Assembly (NCBI GenBank): GCA_002343325.1
Contig: DDSG01000023.1
Span: forward strand, 1 to 64,000
Length of the DNA stretch: 64,000 nt
Source of the DNA: Phycisphaerales bacterium UBA2396
GTDB taxonomy: Bacteria; Planctomycetota; Phycisphaerae; Phycisphaerales; UBA1924
Direction: 5' to 3'
Shown: in pieces, positions 15,675 to 24,470 of the stretch
Layout: each line of letters opens with the position of its first letter
Position numbering within the stretch: position 1 is the first letter of the stretch
Position numbers and translations under genes: made by a program
Notes under the pieces: generated by a model
Told to the model about the DNA's origin: nothing
The model's database searches: none
Seen by the model: only the letters and a program-made list of their open reading frames with translations

Positions 15675-16988
15675 ATGTTCATGACCGCTCTTTTAGCCGC
15701 ACCACTCGCACTCGCCCTGGTCACCGGAGAGCCCGCGGTGCTTTCCAAAGCCGAGACCGCCGCGGGGTGGCGTCTGTTCTCCGGTCCCGACGCGCTGAAC
15801 CTCTGGCGCGGCTACAAGCAAACCTCGTTCCCCGGCAAGGGCTGGAAGGCCGCGGATTCCTCGCTCAGCATCTCCAAGGGCGGGGGCGGCGGCGACATCA
15901 TCACCAATGACATGTTCACCGATGTTGACATGTCCTTCGAGTTCCGTCTCGGAGAGAAGGCCAATTCCGGGATCATGTTCAGGGTCGCCGAAACCGACGG
16001 GCCGACCTACATGACCGGACCCGAGTACCAGTTGCTCGAAGACACGACCTTTGGCGTCAAGCCGACCGACGGACACTCCTGCGCCGCGCTCTACGACCTC
16101 TATACCCCCGCCGAAACCAAGACGATGAAGCCCGCCGGCGAGTGGAACTCCGGGCGACTGTACCTGCGCAACGGCAGGCTCGAGCATTGGCTCAACGGCA
16201 CCAAGGTCGTGGACGTGCGCATCTTCGACGATCTCGGCAATCCGACGAAGGAATGGGCCGACAAGATCGCCTCCAGCAAGTTCAAGGACTGGAAGGGCTT
16301 CGGGGTCCTTCGCACGGGCCATATCGCGATCCAGGATCACGGCGACACCGAGCTCGCCCTGCGCAACGTGCTCATCCGCGACCTCGCCAGGCCCATGCTC
16401 AACGAACGCTCCCTCTTCAACGGGCAGGACATGAGCGGCTGGCAGGCGGTCCTCCCCGGCGGGGGCAGCATGGAAGACGTCTGGTCCGTCAAAGACGGCG
16501 TCATCATCTGCAAAGGCCAGCCCATCGGGTACATCCGCACCACCGAGAAGTTCACCAACTTCGTCCTCAAGCTCCAGTGGCGATTCGATCCGGCCAAGGG
16601 AGCGGGCAACTCCGGCGTGCTTCTCCGCATGGTGGGCGAAGACAAGGTTTGGCCCAAGAGCGTCGAAGCCCAACTGCAGTCCGGTTCCGCCGGCGACTTC
16701 TGGAACATCGACAACGTCGTCATGACGACGGCCAAGGAGCGGACCAACGGCCGAAACACCAAGCGCGATCCCATCGCCATGAAGGGCGCCGGCGGCTCCG
16801 TCGAACGCCCGCTCGGCGAATGGAACGAGTACGAGATCATCTGCGATCGCGGGCTCGTCGTGCTCAAGGTCAACGGCGTCGAAGTGAACCGGGCAACGGA
16901 CGTCGAGATCGTCCCCGGCTTCATCTGCCTGCAGAGCGAAGGCGCCGAGATCCACTTCCGCGACATCCGCATCGCACCGCTCGACTAA
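15675..16988 (+). CDS. Secreted protein with two DUF1080 (3-keto-disaccharide hydrolase) domains
   Basis: The 437-residue protein has a signal peptide (MFMTALLAAPLALALVTG) and two concanavalin-like DUF1080 domains. The first spans about residues 30-235 (WRLFSGPDALNLWRGY, MSFEFRLGEKANSGIMFR, GPEYQLLED). The second spans about 245-435 (RSLFNGQDMSGWQAVLP, LKLQWRFDPAKGAGNSGVL, VEAQLQSG). Some characterised members act on 3-keto-glycosides; others bind polysaccharide. In planctomycetes these proteins are numerous and probably used in glycan degradation. The CAGGAGG site 6 bases before 15675 fixes the start. A strong terminator hairpin follows the stop. No sugar oxidoreductase is adjacent. Confidence 0.88.
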   Translation: MFMTALLAAPLALALVTGEPAVLSKAETAAGWRLFSGPDALNLWRGYKQTSFPGKGWKAADSSLSISKGGGGGDIITNDMFTDVDMSFEFRLGEKANSGIMFRVAETDGPTYMTGPEYQLLEDTTFGVKPTDGHSCAALYDLYTPAETKTMKPAGEWNSGRLYLRNGRLEHWLNGTKVVDVRIFDDLGNPTKEWADKIASSKFKDWKGFGVLRTGHIAIQDHGDTELALRNVLIRDLARPMLNERSLFNGQDMSGWQAVLPGGGSMEDVWSVKDGVIICKGQPIGYIRTTEKFTNFVLKLQWRFDPAKGAGNSGVLLRMVGEDKVWPKSVEAQLQSGSAGDFWNIDNVVMTTAKERTNGRNTKRDPIAMKGAGGSVERPLGEWNEYEIICDRGLVVLKVNGVEVNRATDVEIVPGFICLQSEGAEIHFRDIRIAPLD

Positions 16989-17033
16989 GCCGCCGACGGC
17001 GAACGCCCCGCAAACATCAGAAGGTCCTTCGCA

Positions 17034-17070
17034 AGGCCCACGCGTCATCCCCGCGTGGGCCTCTTTCTTC
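17034..17070 (+). terminator. Intrinsic terminator after the DUF1080 gene
   Basis: An 11-bp perfect stem, AGGCCCACGCG (17034-17044) with CGCGTGGGCCT (17052-17062), and a 7-base loop are followed by CTTTCTTC. The hairpin lies between convergent genes; the T-rich tail serves the rightward one. Confidence 0.75.
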
Positions 17071-17449
17071 ACGCGAAGTCGCTGGGCGGGTACGAGGTCA
17101 CTTCCTTGATCGTGTTGTCCGGGTTCATGATGAGCACGCCCGGGCGATGCCGACGATACTCCTCGTCCGTCATCATGGCGTAGTGCATCACGATCACGTC
17201 GTCGCCAACTTCGAACAGATGGGCGGCCGCCCCGTTCAGCTCGATGCGGCGCGACCCTTCCGGAGCTTCGAAGACGTACGTCTCAAGCCTGTCGCCCGTC
17301 CGACAGTTCGCCACAGTCACCTGATCGCTCGCCCGCAGACCCAACGCCTTCAACAGCGTGCGGTCGATGGTGATCGAACCGACGTACGTGGGGAAAGCCC
17401 CGGTCACGCGGGCAAAGTGGATCTTGCTGTGCAACACGGTCCGCAGCAC
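17069..17449 (-). CDS. panD: Aspartate 1-decarboxylase
   Basis: The 126-residue protein is the pyruvoyl enzyme that converts L-aspartate to beta-alanine for pantothenate and CoA synthesis. The N-terminus VLRTVLHSKIHFARVT and the self-cleavage site TYVGSITID (Gly-Ser near residue 23-24) are as in the family. The later NGAAAHL and GDDVIVMHYA segments are also typical, and the length is normal. Translation begins at a GTG at 17449, supported by AAGGAG seven bases upstream. The gene starts 11 bp after sucD on the same strand, so the two are probably one operon. No panB or panC is in view. Confidence 0.92.
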   Translation of the reverse strand: MLRTVLHSKIHFARVTGAFPTYVGSITIDRTLLKALGLRASDQVTVANCRTGDRLETYVFEAPEGSRRIELNGAAAHLFEVGDDVIVMHYAMMTDEEYRRHRPGVLIMNPDNTIKEVTSYPPSDFA

Positions 17450-17460
17450 GCGAGTTCTCC

Positions 17461-18468
17461 TTAGCGGGCTGCCTGCATCGCCTCGTGCATCGCCTTCCCC
17501 ATGTCGGCGGGGGACATCGCGACTGTCACGCCCGCGGCCTGCAGAGCGCGGATCTTGGCGTCCGCCGTGTCGTCCGCGCCGCCGATGATCGCGCCCGCGT
17601 GCCCCATTCGCCGCCCGGGGGGAGCAGTCCGCCCCGCAATGAACGCGGCGACAGGTTTCTTGAGCCGGCCCGACTTGCGCGCCTCGGCCACCCACTTCGC
17701 CGCCTCGATCTCGTCCGTCCCGCCGATCTCGCCGATCATGAGGATGCCGTGCGTTTCCGGATCCTCGGCAAACAGCTCGATGCAGTCGATGTGATTCAGC
17801 CCACGGACCGGATCGCCGCCGATGCCCACGCACGTCGACTGGGCGTACCCGAGCTGGCTCGTCTGCCACACCGCCTCGTACGTCAGCGTGCCCGAACGCG
17901 AGACGATCCCGATCGATCGACCGATCTTCGACTCGGAGATGTGCGTGTTAATGTACCCGGGCATGATCCCGATCTTGCACCCGGCCGCGGTGTATGGCTT
18001 GCCCGGCTCGCCGGTCATCGAGTCCTTGTTCGAGCGCGGCCCGGGCGTGATCACACCCGGACAATTCGGGCCCACCAGGATGAACCGCCGACGGGATGCG
18101 GGAACGTCCGCACCGCCATTGAGCTCATCAAGAACCGCCCGCGCGCGGATCATGTCCTGGACCGGCGTCCCTTCGGTGATGCAGCAGATCACCCGCACGC
18201 CGGCGTACGCCGCCTCGATGATCGCGTCGGCCGCACCCGCGGGGGGCACGAAGATCATCGTCGCCTCGGCGCCCGTCGCCTTGACCGCCGCCGCCACGGT
18301 GTCGAAGATCGGCAACCCGTTGGGGTCCTTCGTGCCGCCCTTCCCGGGAGTCACCCCGCCCACCATCGCGGTGCCGTACAAATAGCACCCCTTCGTGTGG
18401 ACCGCTCCGAAGGAGCCGGTAATGCCTTGACAGATCACCTTCGTCTTCGCGTTGACCAGAATCGCCAT
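17461..18468 (-). CDS. sucD: Succinyl-CoA ligase, alpha subunit
   Basis: The 335-residue protein is the CoA-binding and phospho-histidine subunit of succinyl-CoA synthetase in the TCA cycle. It has the CoA-binding start VICQGITGSFGAVHTKG, the GPNCPGVITP loop, EIGGTDEIEAAKW and the active histidine in RRMGHAGAIIGG. A typical alpha subunit is near 290 residues; this one has extra segments, for example ELNGGADVPASRRRF and SKDSMTGEPGKPYTA. The beta subunit gene sucC, usually adjacent, is absent here, so it must lie elsewhere. The downstream partner is panD. Confidence 0.92.
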   Translation of the reverse strand: MAILVNAKTKVICQGITGSFGAVHTKGCYLYGTAMVGGVTPGKGGTKDPNGLPIFDTVAAAVKATGAEATMIFVPPAGAADAIIEAAYAGVRVICCITEGTPVQDMIRARAVLDELNGGADVPASRRRFILVGPNCPGVITPGPRSNKDSMTGEPGKPYTAAGCKIGIMPGYINTHISESKIGRSIGIVSRSGTLTYEAVWQTSQLGYAQSTCVGIGGDPVRGLNHIDCIELFAEDPETHGILMIGEIGGTDEIEAAKWVAEARKSGRLKKPVAAFIAGRTAPPGRRMGHAGAIIGGADDTADAKIRALQAAGVTVAMSPADMGKAMHEAMQAAR

Positions 18469-18536
18469 AAGGGACGATCCTAGTAGCCCTCCCCCACCGA
18501 TTCCCGATCAGGCTACCCCCTCCGCGTCCGTCCGAT

Positions 18537-18569
18537 CCAAAGGACCGGCCGCACATTTCTGGCGGCCGG
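18537..18569 (-). terminator. Hairpin terminator candidate after the DUF1579 gene
   Basis: An 8-bp GC stem (18545-18552 with 18562-18569) and 9-base loop lie just downstream of the leftward stop. The minus-strand tail is only weakly T-rich (TCCTTTGG), so the call is tentative. Confidence 0.4.
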
Positions 18570-18576
18570 GCCGAGC

Positions 18577-19200
18577 TCACTTCGCCCGTGCGTACTCGAT
18601 CTGGAAGGCCACGAACTCCTTCCCGTACAGAACCTCGTACGCCGTGAACGTGAAGGAATCCGCCGTCTTGAACTCCGTCACCCACTTCACGGTCTTGCCG
18701 ATCTCGCCCGTCATCGGCTCATCCATCTGCCCGAACATCGTGAGGGTCTTCTCGTCCGGCGAGATCCCCCCGGTCATTGTGAGGATGCCCGTCCCGGCAG
18801 AATCCACCCAGCTCCCCACGAAGAGCTTGCGGATGTTGTCAAAGCCCGTGATTCCCAGGCCCTGAAACTCCGTGCCCATCATGTTCCCTGAGTACTCCTG
18901 CTTGGAGTACCGACCGCCCATGATCGACGAGATCGTGGCCTTGCCGCTGCTCGTCATCGGAGGCTGGTCCGGGCCACCCATGAACGCCTTCATCGTGGTG
19001 GTCCACTCGCCGTTCATCCGCTTGAGCAGCTCGTGGTTCTTCCCCGGCGTCATGGCCTTCGTCCAAGCCTCCATCATCGCCTGCTCGTCGACTTTCCCCG
19101 GCTCGTCCTTCTTCCCCTCCGGCTGGACGGCCCACGCCGCAACCCCGCACCCGACCGCTACGCAACACACGCTCAACATCCTGTTCGTTCGATTCGACAT
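18577..19200 (-). CDS. Secreted DUF1579 family protein
   Basis: The 207-residue protein has a signal peptide (about residues 8-25, VCCVAVGCGVAAWAVQ) and a DUF1579 beta-barrel-like domain. The marks are LKRMNGEWTTTMKAF, the GGRYSKQEYSG turn, the family segment GITGFDNIRKLFVGSWVDSAGTGIL (two adjoining pieces) and the pattern SPDEKTLTMFG. Function is unknown in the family; members are common in planctomycetes and acidobacteria. An AGGAGG site lies eight bases upstream of the ATG. It stands alone between sucD and the sigma factor gene. Confidence 0.85.
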   Translation of the reverse strand: MSNRTNRMLSVCCVAVGCGVAAWAVQPEGKKDEPGKVDEQAMMEAWTKAMTPGKNHELLKRMNGEWTTTMKAFMGGPDQPPMTSSGKATISSIMGGRYSKQEYSGNMMGTEFQGLGITGFDNIRKLFVGSWVDSAGTGILTMTGGISPDEKTLTMFGQMDEPMTGEIGKTVKWVTEFKTADSFTFTAYEVLYGKEFVAFQIEYARAK

Positions 19201-19367
19201 GAGGAGACCTCCTGAGTGTGTCTTATCCTATCAGGTTCCGTACGTTCCGGAAGCGGGGACGACGACGTGTTGAATCAGCCTGAACAGGGTATTTTGGGTG
19301 CTTCACCCGATCGGGTACGCTCCAAACTCGCGGCGGCACTCTGGCCGCGGGCAGGACGCCGTCACGC

Positions 19368-19958
19368 ATGAACCCGCAGACGCAGGTCACCCAACTTCTC
19401 GAAAGCGCGGCCAAGGGCGATCGCATCGCCACCGAGTCTCTCTTCCCGCTGGTGTATGACGAGCTCAGACGCCTGGCCAGCGGGCTGATGGCGGGCGAGA
19501 AGGGAAAGGGGCCTTACACGCTCCAGCCCACCGCTCTGGTCCATGAGGCGTACATGAAGCTGGTTGGCCCGGGTGCGATCGGCTGGGGAGGTCGTGCCCA
19601 GTTCTTCGCCGCCGCCGCCCGCGCCATGCGGTGGATCCTGATCGACCGGGCCCGCCGCGTAAGCACGCCAAAGGAAAAGGGTCCCCGGGAACTGAACGAG
19701 TCGATGATCCCCGCGTTTGCGAGTCAGACCCCACAGGAATCCGCCGCGGAGGAAATGATCGCGCTCGATGCCGCGATGGAACGCCTCAAAGCACGGGACG
19801 AACGACAGCACGAGGTCGTGATGCTCCGCTTCTTCGCCGGGCTCACCATCGAGCAGACCGCCGATGTCATGGAACTCAGCCAGGCGACGATCAAGAACGA
19901 GTGGTCCTACGCCCGGGCGTGGCTCCTTCGCGAGCTTGATCAGGAGAGGCGTTCGTGA
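19368..19958 (+). CDS. ECF-type RNA polymerase sigma factor
   Basis: The 196-residue protein has region 2 (LFPLVYDELRRLASGLM, then FFAAAARAMRWILIDRAR at about 87-104) and region 4 (VVMLRFFAGLTIEQTADVM, then SQATIKNEWSYARAWL). The TALVHEAYMKLV segment and the RAMRWILID motif mark the planctomycete/acidobacterial group of ECF sigma factors that accompany Ser/Thr kinases. It would direct core polymerase to a small regulon. Its stop overlaps the GTG start of the kinase gene (GTGA at 19955-19958), so the two are translated in a coupled way. No anti-sigma factor is seen; the kinase may take that role. Confidence 0.9.
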   Translation: MNPQTQVTQLLESAAKGDRIATESLFPLVYDELRRLASGLMAGEKGKGPYTLQPTALVHEAYMKLVGPGAIGWGGRAQFFAAAARAMRWILIDRARRVSTPKEKGPRELNESMIPAFASQTPQESAAEEMIALDAAMERLKARDERQHEVVMLRFFAGLTIEQTADVMELSQATIKNEWSYARAWLLRELDQERRS

Positions 19959-22405
19959 GTCCCAAGTCATCAGCATGGTGGCAGGAACCCACGCGGGATG
20001 CCCGAGTTCGGGCGCTCTTCGAGGCCTTCATCAACTCCCCGCCGGAATCGCGTGAATCGCTGCTCGCCGACGGCACATCGCGGGACCCCGACGTCGCGGG
20101 CGAGGTTCGGTCGCTCGCTCGCTACCACCAGCAGACGAGCGGCATCATCGACAATGGGCTCGATTCGGCCGCCTCGCTGCTCGAACTCACCCACGATACT
20201 CAGCCGGCACTCAGCCTCCCGGGCTTCACTCTTTCTCGTGAAATCGGACGCGGCGGAATGGGCGTGGTCTATCTCGCCGAGCAGCACTTTCCCAAGAGAA
20301 TGGTTGCGCTGAAAGTCGTTCGACCAGAACTCGTGGGTCCCTCGCTGATCAAGCGATTCACGCACGAGGCCGAGATTCTCGCCGCCGTACAACACCCCGG
20401 GATCGCGAGGCTGTACGAGGCCGGCTTTGCCGACGCCGCCCGACGGATGCCCTTCATCGCGATGGAGCTCGTCGAAGGCCAGTCCGTCACCGCGTGGGCG
20501 AAGAACGCCACAACCCGCGAGCGAGTGCTGATGGTCGCTCGCGTGTGCGAGGCGGTCGACGCGGCCCATCGACGCGGCGTGATTCACCGCGACCTCAAGC
20601 CCGGCAACATCCTCATTACGGCGGACAACGATCCCAAGGTGCTGGACTTCGGCATCGCACGTCTCGCCGGCCAAACCAGCGCACCCACTCTGCAGACCGC
20701 GGCGGGGCAGATCGTCGGCACAATCGGCTACATGAGCCCAGAGCAGCTTTCGGGCGACTCCGCCGCCGTGGACACCCGAAGCGACGTGTACGCCCTGGGC
20801 GTTGTCCTCTTCGAGGTGCTGACCGGCGAGCTGCCGATCAACACGCATGGCATGCCCGTCGCCGCCGCCGCCCTGGCGGTTCGCGAACGTGAGCCCCGGC
20901 GTCTGCGCTCCCTCCGCCCCGATCTCGGCTCTGAGCTTGAAGCTATCGCAGCGAGGGCGCTGGAGACGATCCCATCACGGCGATACGCCTCCGCATCGGA
21001 ACTGGGTGCGGACCTGCGGCGCTACCTCGCCGACGAGCCCGTCCTCGCCAGGCCGCTCACGGCGATGTACATGCTCCGCAAGTTTGCTCGGCGGAACAGG
21101 CCGGCAGTTGTCGGAGCGGGTCTCTTGCTCGCCTCGATCTTCGCGGGCATAGTCGGCGTCGCGTGGCAGGCAAGGGAAGCACGTCACCGCGCCGCCGACG
21201 CCGAACGCACGCTCGAGTTCATGTCCGGCGTGATGCAGGTCGCAACGCCCGAGGTCGCCCGCGGACGAGACCTCACCATGAGAGACATGGTCGAGCGCGC
21301 CGAGCAACTTCTCGCGGATTCCGCCGAGCTTTCTCCGATCGTCCGCTCGAACATTCATACCATGCTGGGGCAGATCTACAACAGCCTCTACGAGAACGAG
21401 GCCGCCCTCAGGCACCACGAAGCCGCGTACGCGCTTCGTCTCGATGCGCTCGGCCCCGACGCGAGGCCGACCCTCCACTCCCGACTGCTCACGCTCTGGC
21501 CCCTCGTCGCGATCGGGCAGCGAGAAGAGGCGTGGAAGCGGGCGACTGAACTCCGCGCACGTGCCACCCGGCTCCTCGGCGCCGACGACGAACTGACCGT
21601 GGACCTCTCATCGTCGATCGCGATGGCCGCGTCGACCGACCTGGGGCTTTCCAAGGAGCAAGTGCTCGAGTACCAGCAGGTCGCCGTCGCCCGACTCTCG
21701 GCGCACTACGGCCCGGAGAGCGAAGAGGCCGACCGCGAGCGCATGAACCACGCGGTCACCCTCATGAACTTCGGCCTGCTCGACCAGGGAATCCCGATAC
21801 TCCGAGCGTGCCTCGCCTGGCGGCTCGAACACCTCGACGCCGAACATCCCAGCGTCCTCGTGGCACGACAGAACCTCGCCAGTGCGCTCAACCACCGAGG
21901 AGATTTCGATGAAGCCCTACCCATCATGCAGGAGGCCGTCGCAGGCTCCGAGCGGATCCTGGGTCCCGGCCATCGCACGACCATCAAGCGTCGCTCCGAC
22001 CTCGTCAGCACGTTTCTGAGTGCCGGACGCCTGAAGGACGGGCTCCCCATTGCCCAGCGGGGCGCCGAGATCGCGACCACATCGCTCGGCCCAACCGATG
22101 CGCTTACCCTGAACGCCCGCGGACAGTGGATCACGACCCTGATCCACGGCGGCCAGCCGGATGAGGCCGCGCGACAGATCGAACGACTTTTCTCCGACAC
22201 GCTCGACTCGCACGGCCGGACAGCTATCGAGCACCTTCAGGTCGCGACGCTCTGGTTCGACTACTGCGAGACGCAGCGAGACGCTTCGGGGATGATGAAG
22301 TGGGCCGAGTATCTGCGGAACTCACCTTGGGCGGAGGCCGCGATGGCCCAGGCCAAGGCCGCCGCGGAGCGATTCAAAGCCGACTCGCCCGAATCGCCGC
22401 GATGA
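19955..22405 (+). CDS. Membrane Ser/Thr protein kinase with TPR-type sensor region
   Basis: The 816-residue protein has an N-terminal ~85-residue segment, then a Hanks-type kinase: glycine loop IGRGGMGVVYLAE (97-109), ATP-binding K120, catalytic HRDLKPGN (211-218), DFG (231-233) and the MSPEQLSGDS activation segment. One membrane helix follows near residues 387-408 (AVVGAGLLLASIFAGIVGVAW). The extracytoplasmic part has tetratricopeptide-type helical pairs, for example LRHHEAAYALRLDALG and NLASALNHRGDFDEAL. This is a standard planctomycete sensor kinase layout. Starting GTG overlaps the sigma factor stop, with CAGGAG upstream. The kinase probably controls that sigma factor; the signal is unknown. 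Confidence 0.93.
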   Translation: MSPKSSAWWQEPTRDARVRALFEAFINSPPESRESLLADGTSRDPDVAGEVRSLARYHQQTSGIIDNGLDSAASLLELTHDTQPALSLPGFTLSREIGRGGMGVVYLAEQHFPKRMVALKVVRPELVGPSLIKRFTHEAEILAAVQHPGIARLYEAGFADAARRMPFIAMELVEGQSVTAWAKNATTRERVLMVARVCEAVDAAHRRGVIHRDLKPGNILITADNDPKVLDFGIARLAGQTSAPTLQTAAGQIVGTIGYMSPEQLSGDSAAVDTRSDVYALGVVLFEVLTGELPINTHGMPVAAAALAVREREPRRLRSLRPDLGSELEAIAARALETIPSRRYASASELGADLRRYLADEPVLARPLTAMYMLRKFARRNRPAVVGAGLLLASIFAGIVGVAWQAREARHRAADAERTLEFMSGVMQVATPEVARGRDLTMRDMVERAEQLLADSAELSPIVRSNIHTMLGQIYNSLYENEAALRHHEAAYALRLDALGPDARPTLHSRLLTLWPLVAIGQREEAWKRATELRARATRLLGADDELTVDLSSSIAMAASTDLGLSKEQVLEYQQVAVARLSAHYGPESEEADRERMNHAVTLMNFGLLDQGIPILRACLAWRLEHLDAEHPSVLVARQNLASALNHRGDFDEALPIMQEAVAGSERILGPGHRTTIKRRSDLVSTFLSAGRLKDGLPIAQRGAEIATTSLGPTDALTLNARGQWITTLIHGGQPDEAARQIERLFSDTLDSHGRTAIEHLQVATLWFDYCETQRDASGMMKWAEYLRNSPWAEAAMAQAKAAAERFKADSPESPR

Positions 22406-22439
22406 ACGCTCAAGCGTGCCCCCGTGGGCTGGGCGCCCA

Positions 22440-23099
22440 CTAGCAACCGGCCTCGAAGGCCGCGATGAACGCATCGAAGTCAAAGAAGTCGACGAACCCA
22501 TCGCCGTCGATGTCCGCCGAGCGCCCCGGCGGGCACACGCCCGACTCAAAGCACGTCACGAAGTCATCAAAGTCGAAGAAGTCCAGGAATCCGTCCGCAT
22601 TGAAGTCAGCGGGACAATTGAACGCGACATAGTGCTGGGCGTCATTGAGATTGACCCACCCGATGTTCTCCCCCCACGCATAGCCCATCAGCCGGAGTGC
22701 CGAACGATCGAATCGAGCGTGGAGCCCCTGCCCCGCGAGCACGGCGAAGGTATCGAAGTTGATCCACCCGACGTTCTCGCCCCACGCCAGCCCGCTCAAG
22801 CGTCCGTCCGGCGCGATGTTGACCCCATGGTCAGCGCCACTCGTGTTGGAGTACGCCATGCCGTTCGCGGGAGATCCGTCGCCGAGGTTCACGTACCCGA
22901 TGTTCTCGCACCAGACATAGCCGGCCAGGACATCCGGAAAGAGAAGCGATCCCTGGGCACCGATCGGGCTCCCCGCGTCGCGCCAGTTCATGAAGCCCAC
23001 GTTCTCGCCCCAGGACCACTTCTTCTCCGAATCGACGGAAAGGGGGTTGGCAGAAGCCACCGACACATACAGACAGGCCATCAGCAAGCGGCAGACCAT
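22440..23099 (-). CDS. Secreted protein with GENVGW repeats and GC-type dockerin
   Basis: The 219-residue protein has a signal peptide (MVCRLLMACLYVSVASA), then four spaced copies of a W-x-ENVG-[FWY]-x-N motif: WSWGENVGFMNW, YVWCENIGYVNL, LAWGENVGWINF and YAWGENIGWVNL. The C-terminus holds two EF-hand-like calcium loops, DFNADGFLDFFDFDDF and DIDGDGFVDFFDFDAF, each followed by a helix. It ends in Ala-Gly-Cys. This is the GC-type dockerin arrangement of Phycisphaerae, which is thought to act as an anchoring or sorting tail. The repeats resemble a small propeller or beta-solenoid blade. A GAGGAAG site precedes the start. The beta-helix protein gene lies upstream on the same strand, so both may be surface proteins of one unit. 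Confidence 0.85.
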   Translation of the reverse strand: MVCRLLMACLYVSVASANPLSVDSEKKWSWGENVGFMNWRDAGSPIGAQGSLLFPDVLAGYVWCENIGYVNLGDGSPANGMAYSNTSGADHGVNIAPDGRLSGLAWGENVGWINFDTFAVLAGQGLHARFDRSALRLMGYAWGENIGWVNLNDAQHYVAFNCPADFNADGFLDFFDFDDFVTCFESGVCPPGRSADIDGDGFVDFFDFDAFIAAFEAGC

Positions 23100-23142
23100 G
23101 ATCGCTTCCTCTCAACACTCGGGCGACTCGCAATACGTCCGA

Positions 23143-24333
23143 TCAGTTCGTGAAGTTGGCGTTCGGGTCCGTCGAGCCGGGGCCTGTGCCACCAGTGTTC
23201 CCGCTGATGGCCGTCGAGCCCAGCGCTTGCACCACGAGGCATCGGTTTCCGGCCGCGATATCCCAGTTCAACGTCGTATTCGAACCGGCGATGTTGCGAG
23301 CGATGAAATTGAGCGACGCGGTGGCGCGGTAGCCAACATCGTTCTGATTGGAGAGATTCTCCTCGATGCGGTTCCGGAAACCGGCCGTGAACACGCCCGC
23401 ACCCTCGGTCGCTTGCCCGTTGGAAGCCACGGTGTTCGTGCGAACGATGCAGTTGCTGTGAACGCTGATGCCGTGCCCGCCGCTGAAGGTCACGGTGTTA
23501 CCTTCCACGATCCCCGCCGTGCTCAGCACGATGCCGTCGCCGCCGTTGCTGCGCACGGCACAGTCGACGACTCGAGCGCCGTTCAGCACGCTGATGCCCG
23601 CCCCGGTGTTGGAACTGCTGGTGCAGCCGATGATCGCCACACCATCTCCCTGTCCGTTGAATCCAGCTCCGCTGTTCAGCGAGACATTGGTTCCCTCGAC
23701 CGTGCAGTGGCTCGCCAGGCGCACCCCATCTCCGAGGTTCACCTCGCTGACGCTGTTCCGCACAATGCACGAAGAGGAGGTGTGAATGCCCGCACCACCA
23801 TTCTGCGCAGCGCGGCACCTCTCCACGGTCGAGGAGTTCGGAACCCGAATCCCGGCGCCGCTGTTCTCCATCGCACTCACATCCTCCACACGCCACCAGC
23901 GCGAGTTGCTCAGTGAGAAGATGATTCCCGATCCATTCCCCACGCCGCGCACCGTGCCGTTTCGGATCGTCACGTTCCGCCTCACACCCTCGCCGTAGAT
24001 CCCCCCGATCGACGCGGCATGACCCGAGACGACAAACCCGCCCAGATCGATCGTCACATCGTCCGCCAAGATCTTGATGCAGTACTTCCCGGATGCCCCG
24101 ACGATGTTCCCAGTCAGGTAGTACGAGCCCGGCTGGGTGATCCGATACACGCTGTCGACGTCCCCCGGCGTGTTCACCGCGTTGATCGCGATCGCAGGCT
24201 CCACCTCGGACAGCGTTTTATAGGTCCCCGTGACCGGCCCGCCGGGCGGCGTCAACGGGCCGGCCACAAGAAACGTCGCCGATCCGGCCAACAGCACGAC
24301 CGACAGAAGAGCATTCCGAGCACGGTTCTTCAT
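23143..24333 (-). CDS. Secreted right-handed parallel beta-helix protein
   Basis: The 396-residue protein has a signal peptide (residues 1-25, ending LVAGPL). A segment with PGSYYLTGNIVG and DDVTIDLGGFVVSG opens the helix. About ten beta-helix rungs of ~22 residues follow, with N-[GS]-G-A-G-I turns (NSGAGIRV, NGGAGIHT, NTGAGISV, NGGDGIVL). Such repeats occur in pectate-lyase-like and carbohydrate-binding surface proteins, but no catalytic residues can be picked out. It ends ...DPNANFTN without a dockerin or anchor. An AAGGAG site lies seven bases before the ATG. The downstream GC-dockerin gene starts 43 bp after the stop. Confidence 0.88.
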   Translation of the reverse strand: MKNRARNALLSVVLLAGSATFLVAGPLTPPGGPVTGTYKTLSEVEPAIAINAVNTPGDVDSVYRITQPGSYYLTGNIVGASGKYCIKILADDVTIDLGGFVVSGHAASIGGIYGEGVRRNVTIRNGTVRGVGNGSGIIFSLSNSRWWRVEDVSAMENSGAGIRVPNSSTVERCRAAQNGGAGIHTSSSCIVRNSVSEVNLGDGVRLASHCTVEGTNVSLNSGAGFNGQGDGVAIIGCTSSSNTGAGISVLNGARVVDCAVRSNGGDGIVLSTAGIVEGNTVTFSGGHGISVHSNCIVRTNTVASNGQATEGAGVFTAGFRNRIEENLSNQNDVGYRATASLNFIARNIAGSNTTLNWDIAAGNRCLVVQALGSTAISGNTGGTGPGSTDPNANFTN

Positions 24334-24470
24334 GGGATTCTCCTTGCGCTCCGACTCCCAGTGCGACCTCCACCCCGCTCGGGGCTAGTGCCCAATCGAG
24401 TAGGCCGTTCTAGAATGCCCCTCCACCCTCTCCGGGACCGCCCGGAAAGGCCCAGAAAGGCAGCCCCGGC

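Noticed and set aside
22424..22440. GTGGGC/GCCCAC hairpin after the kinase gene as a terminator
   Set aside because: The stem is only 6 bp and no T run follows it.
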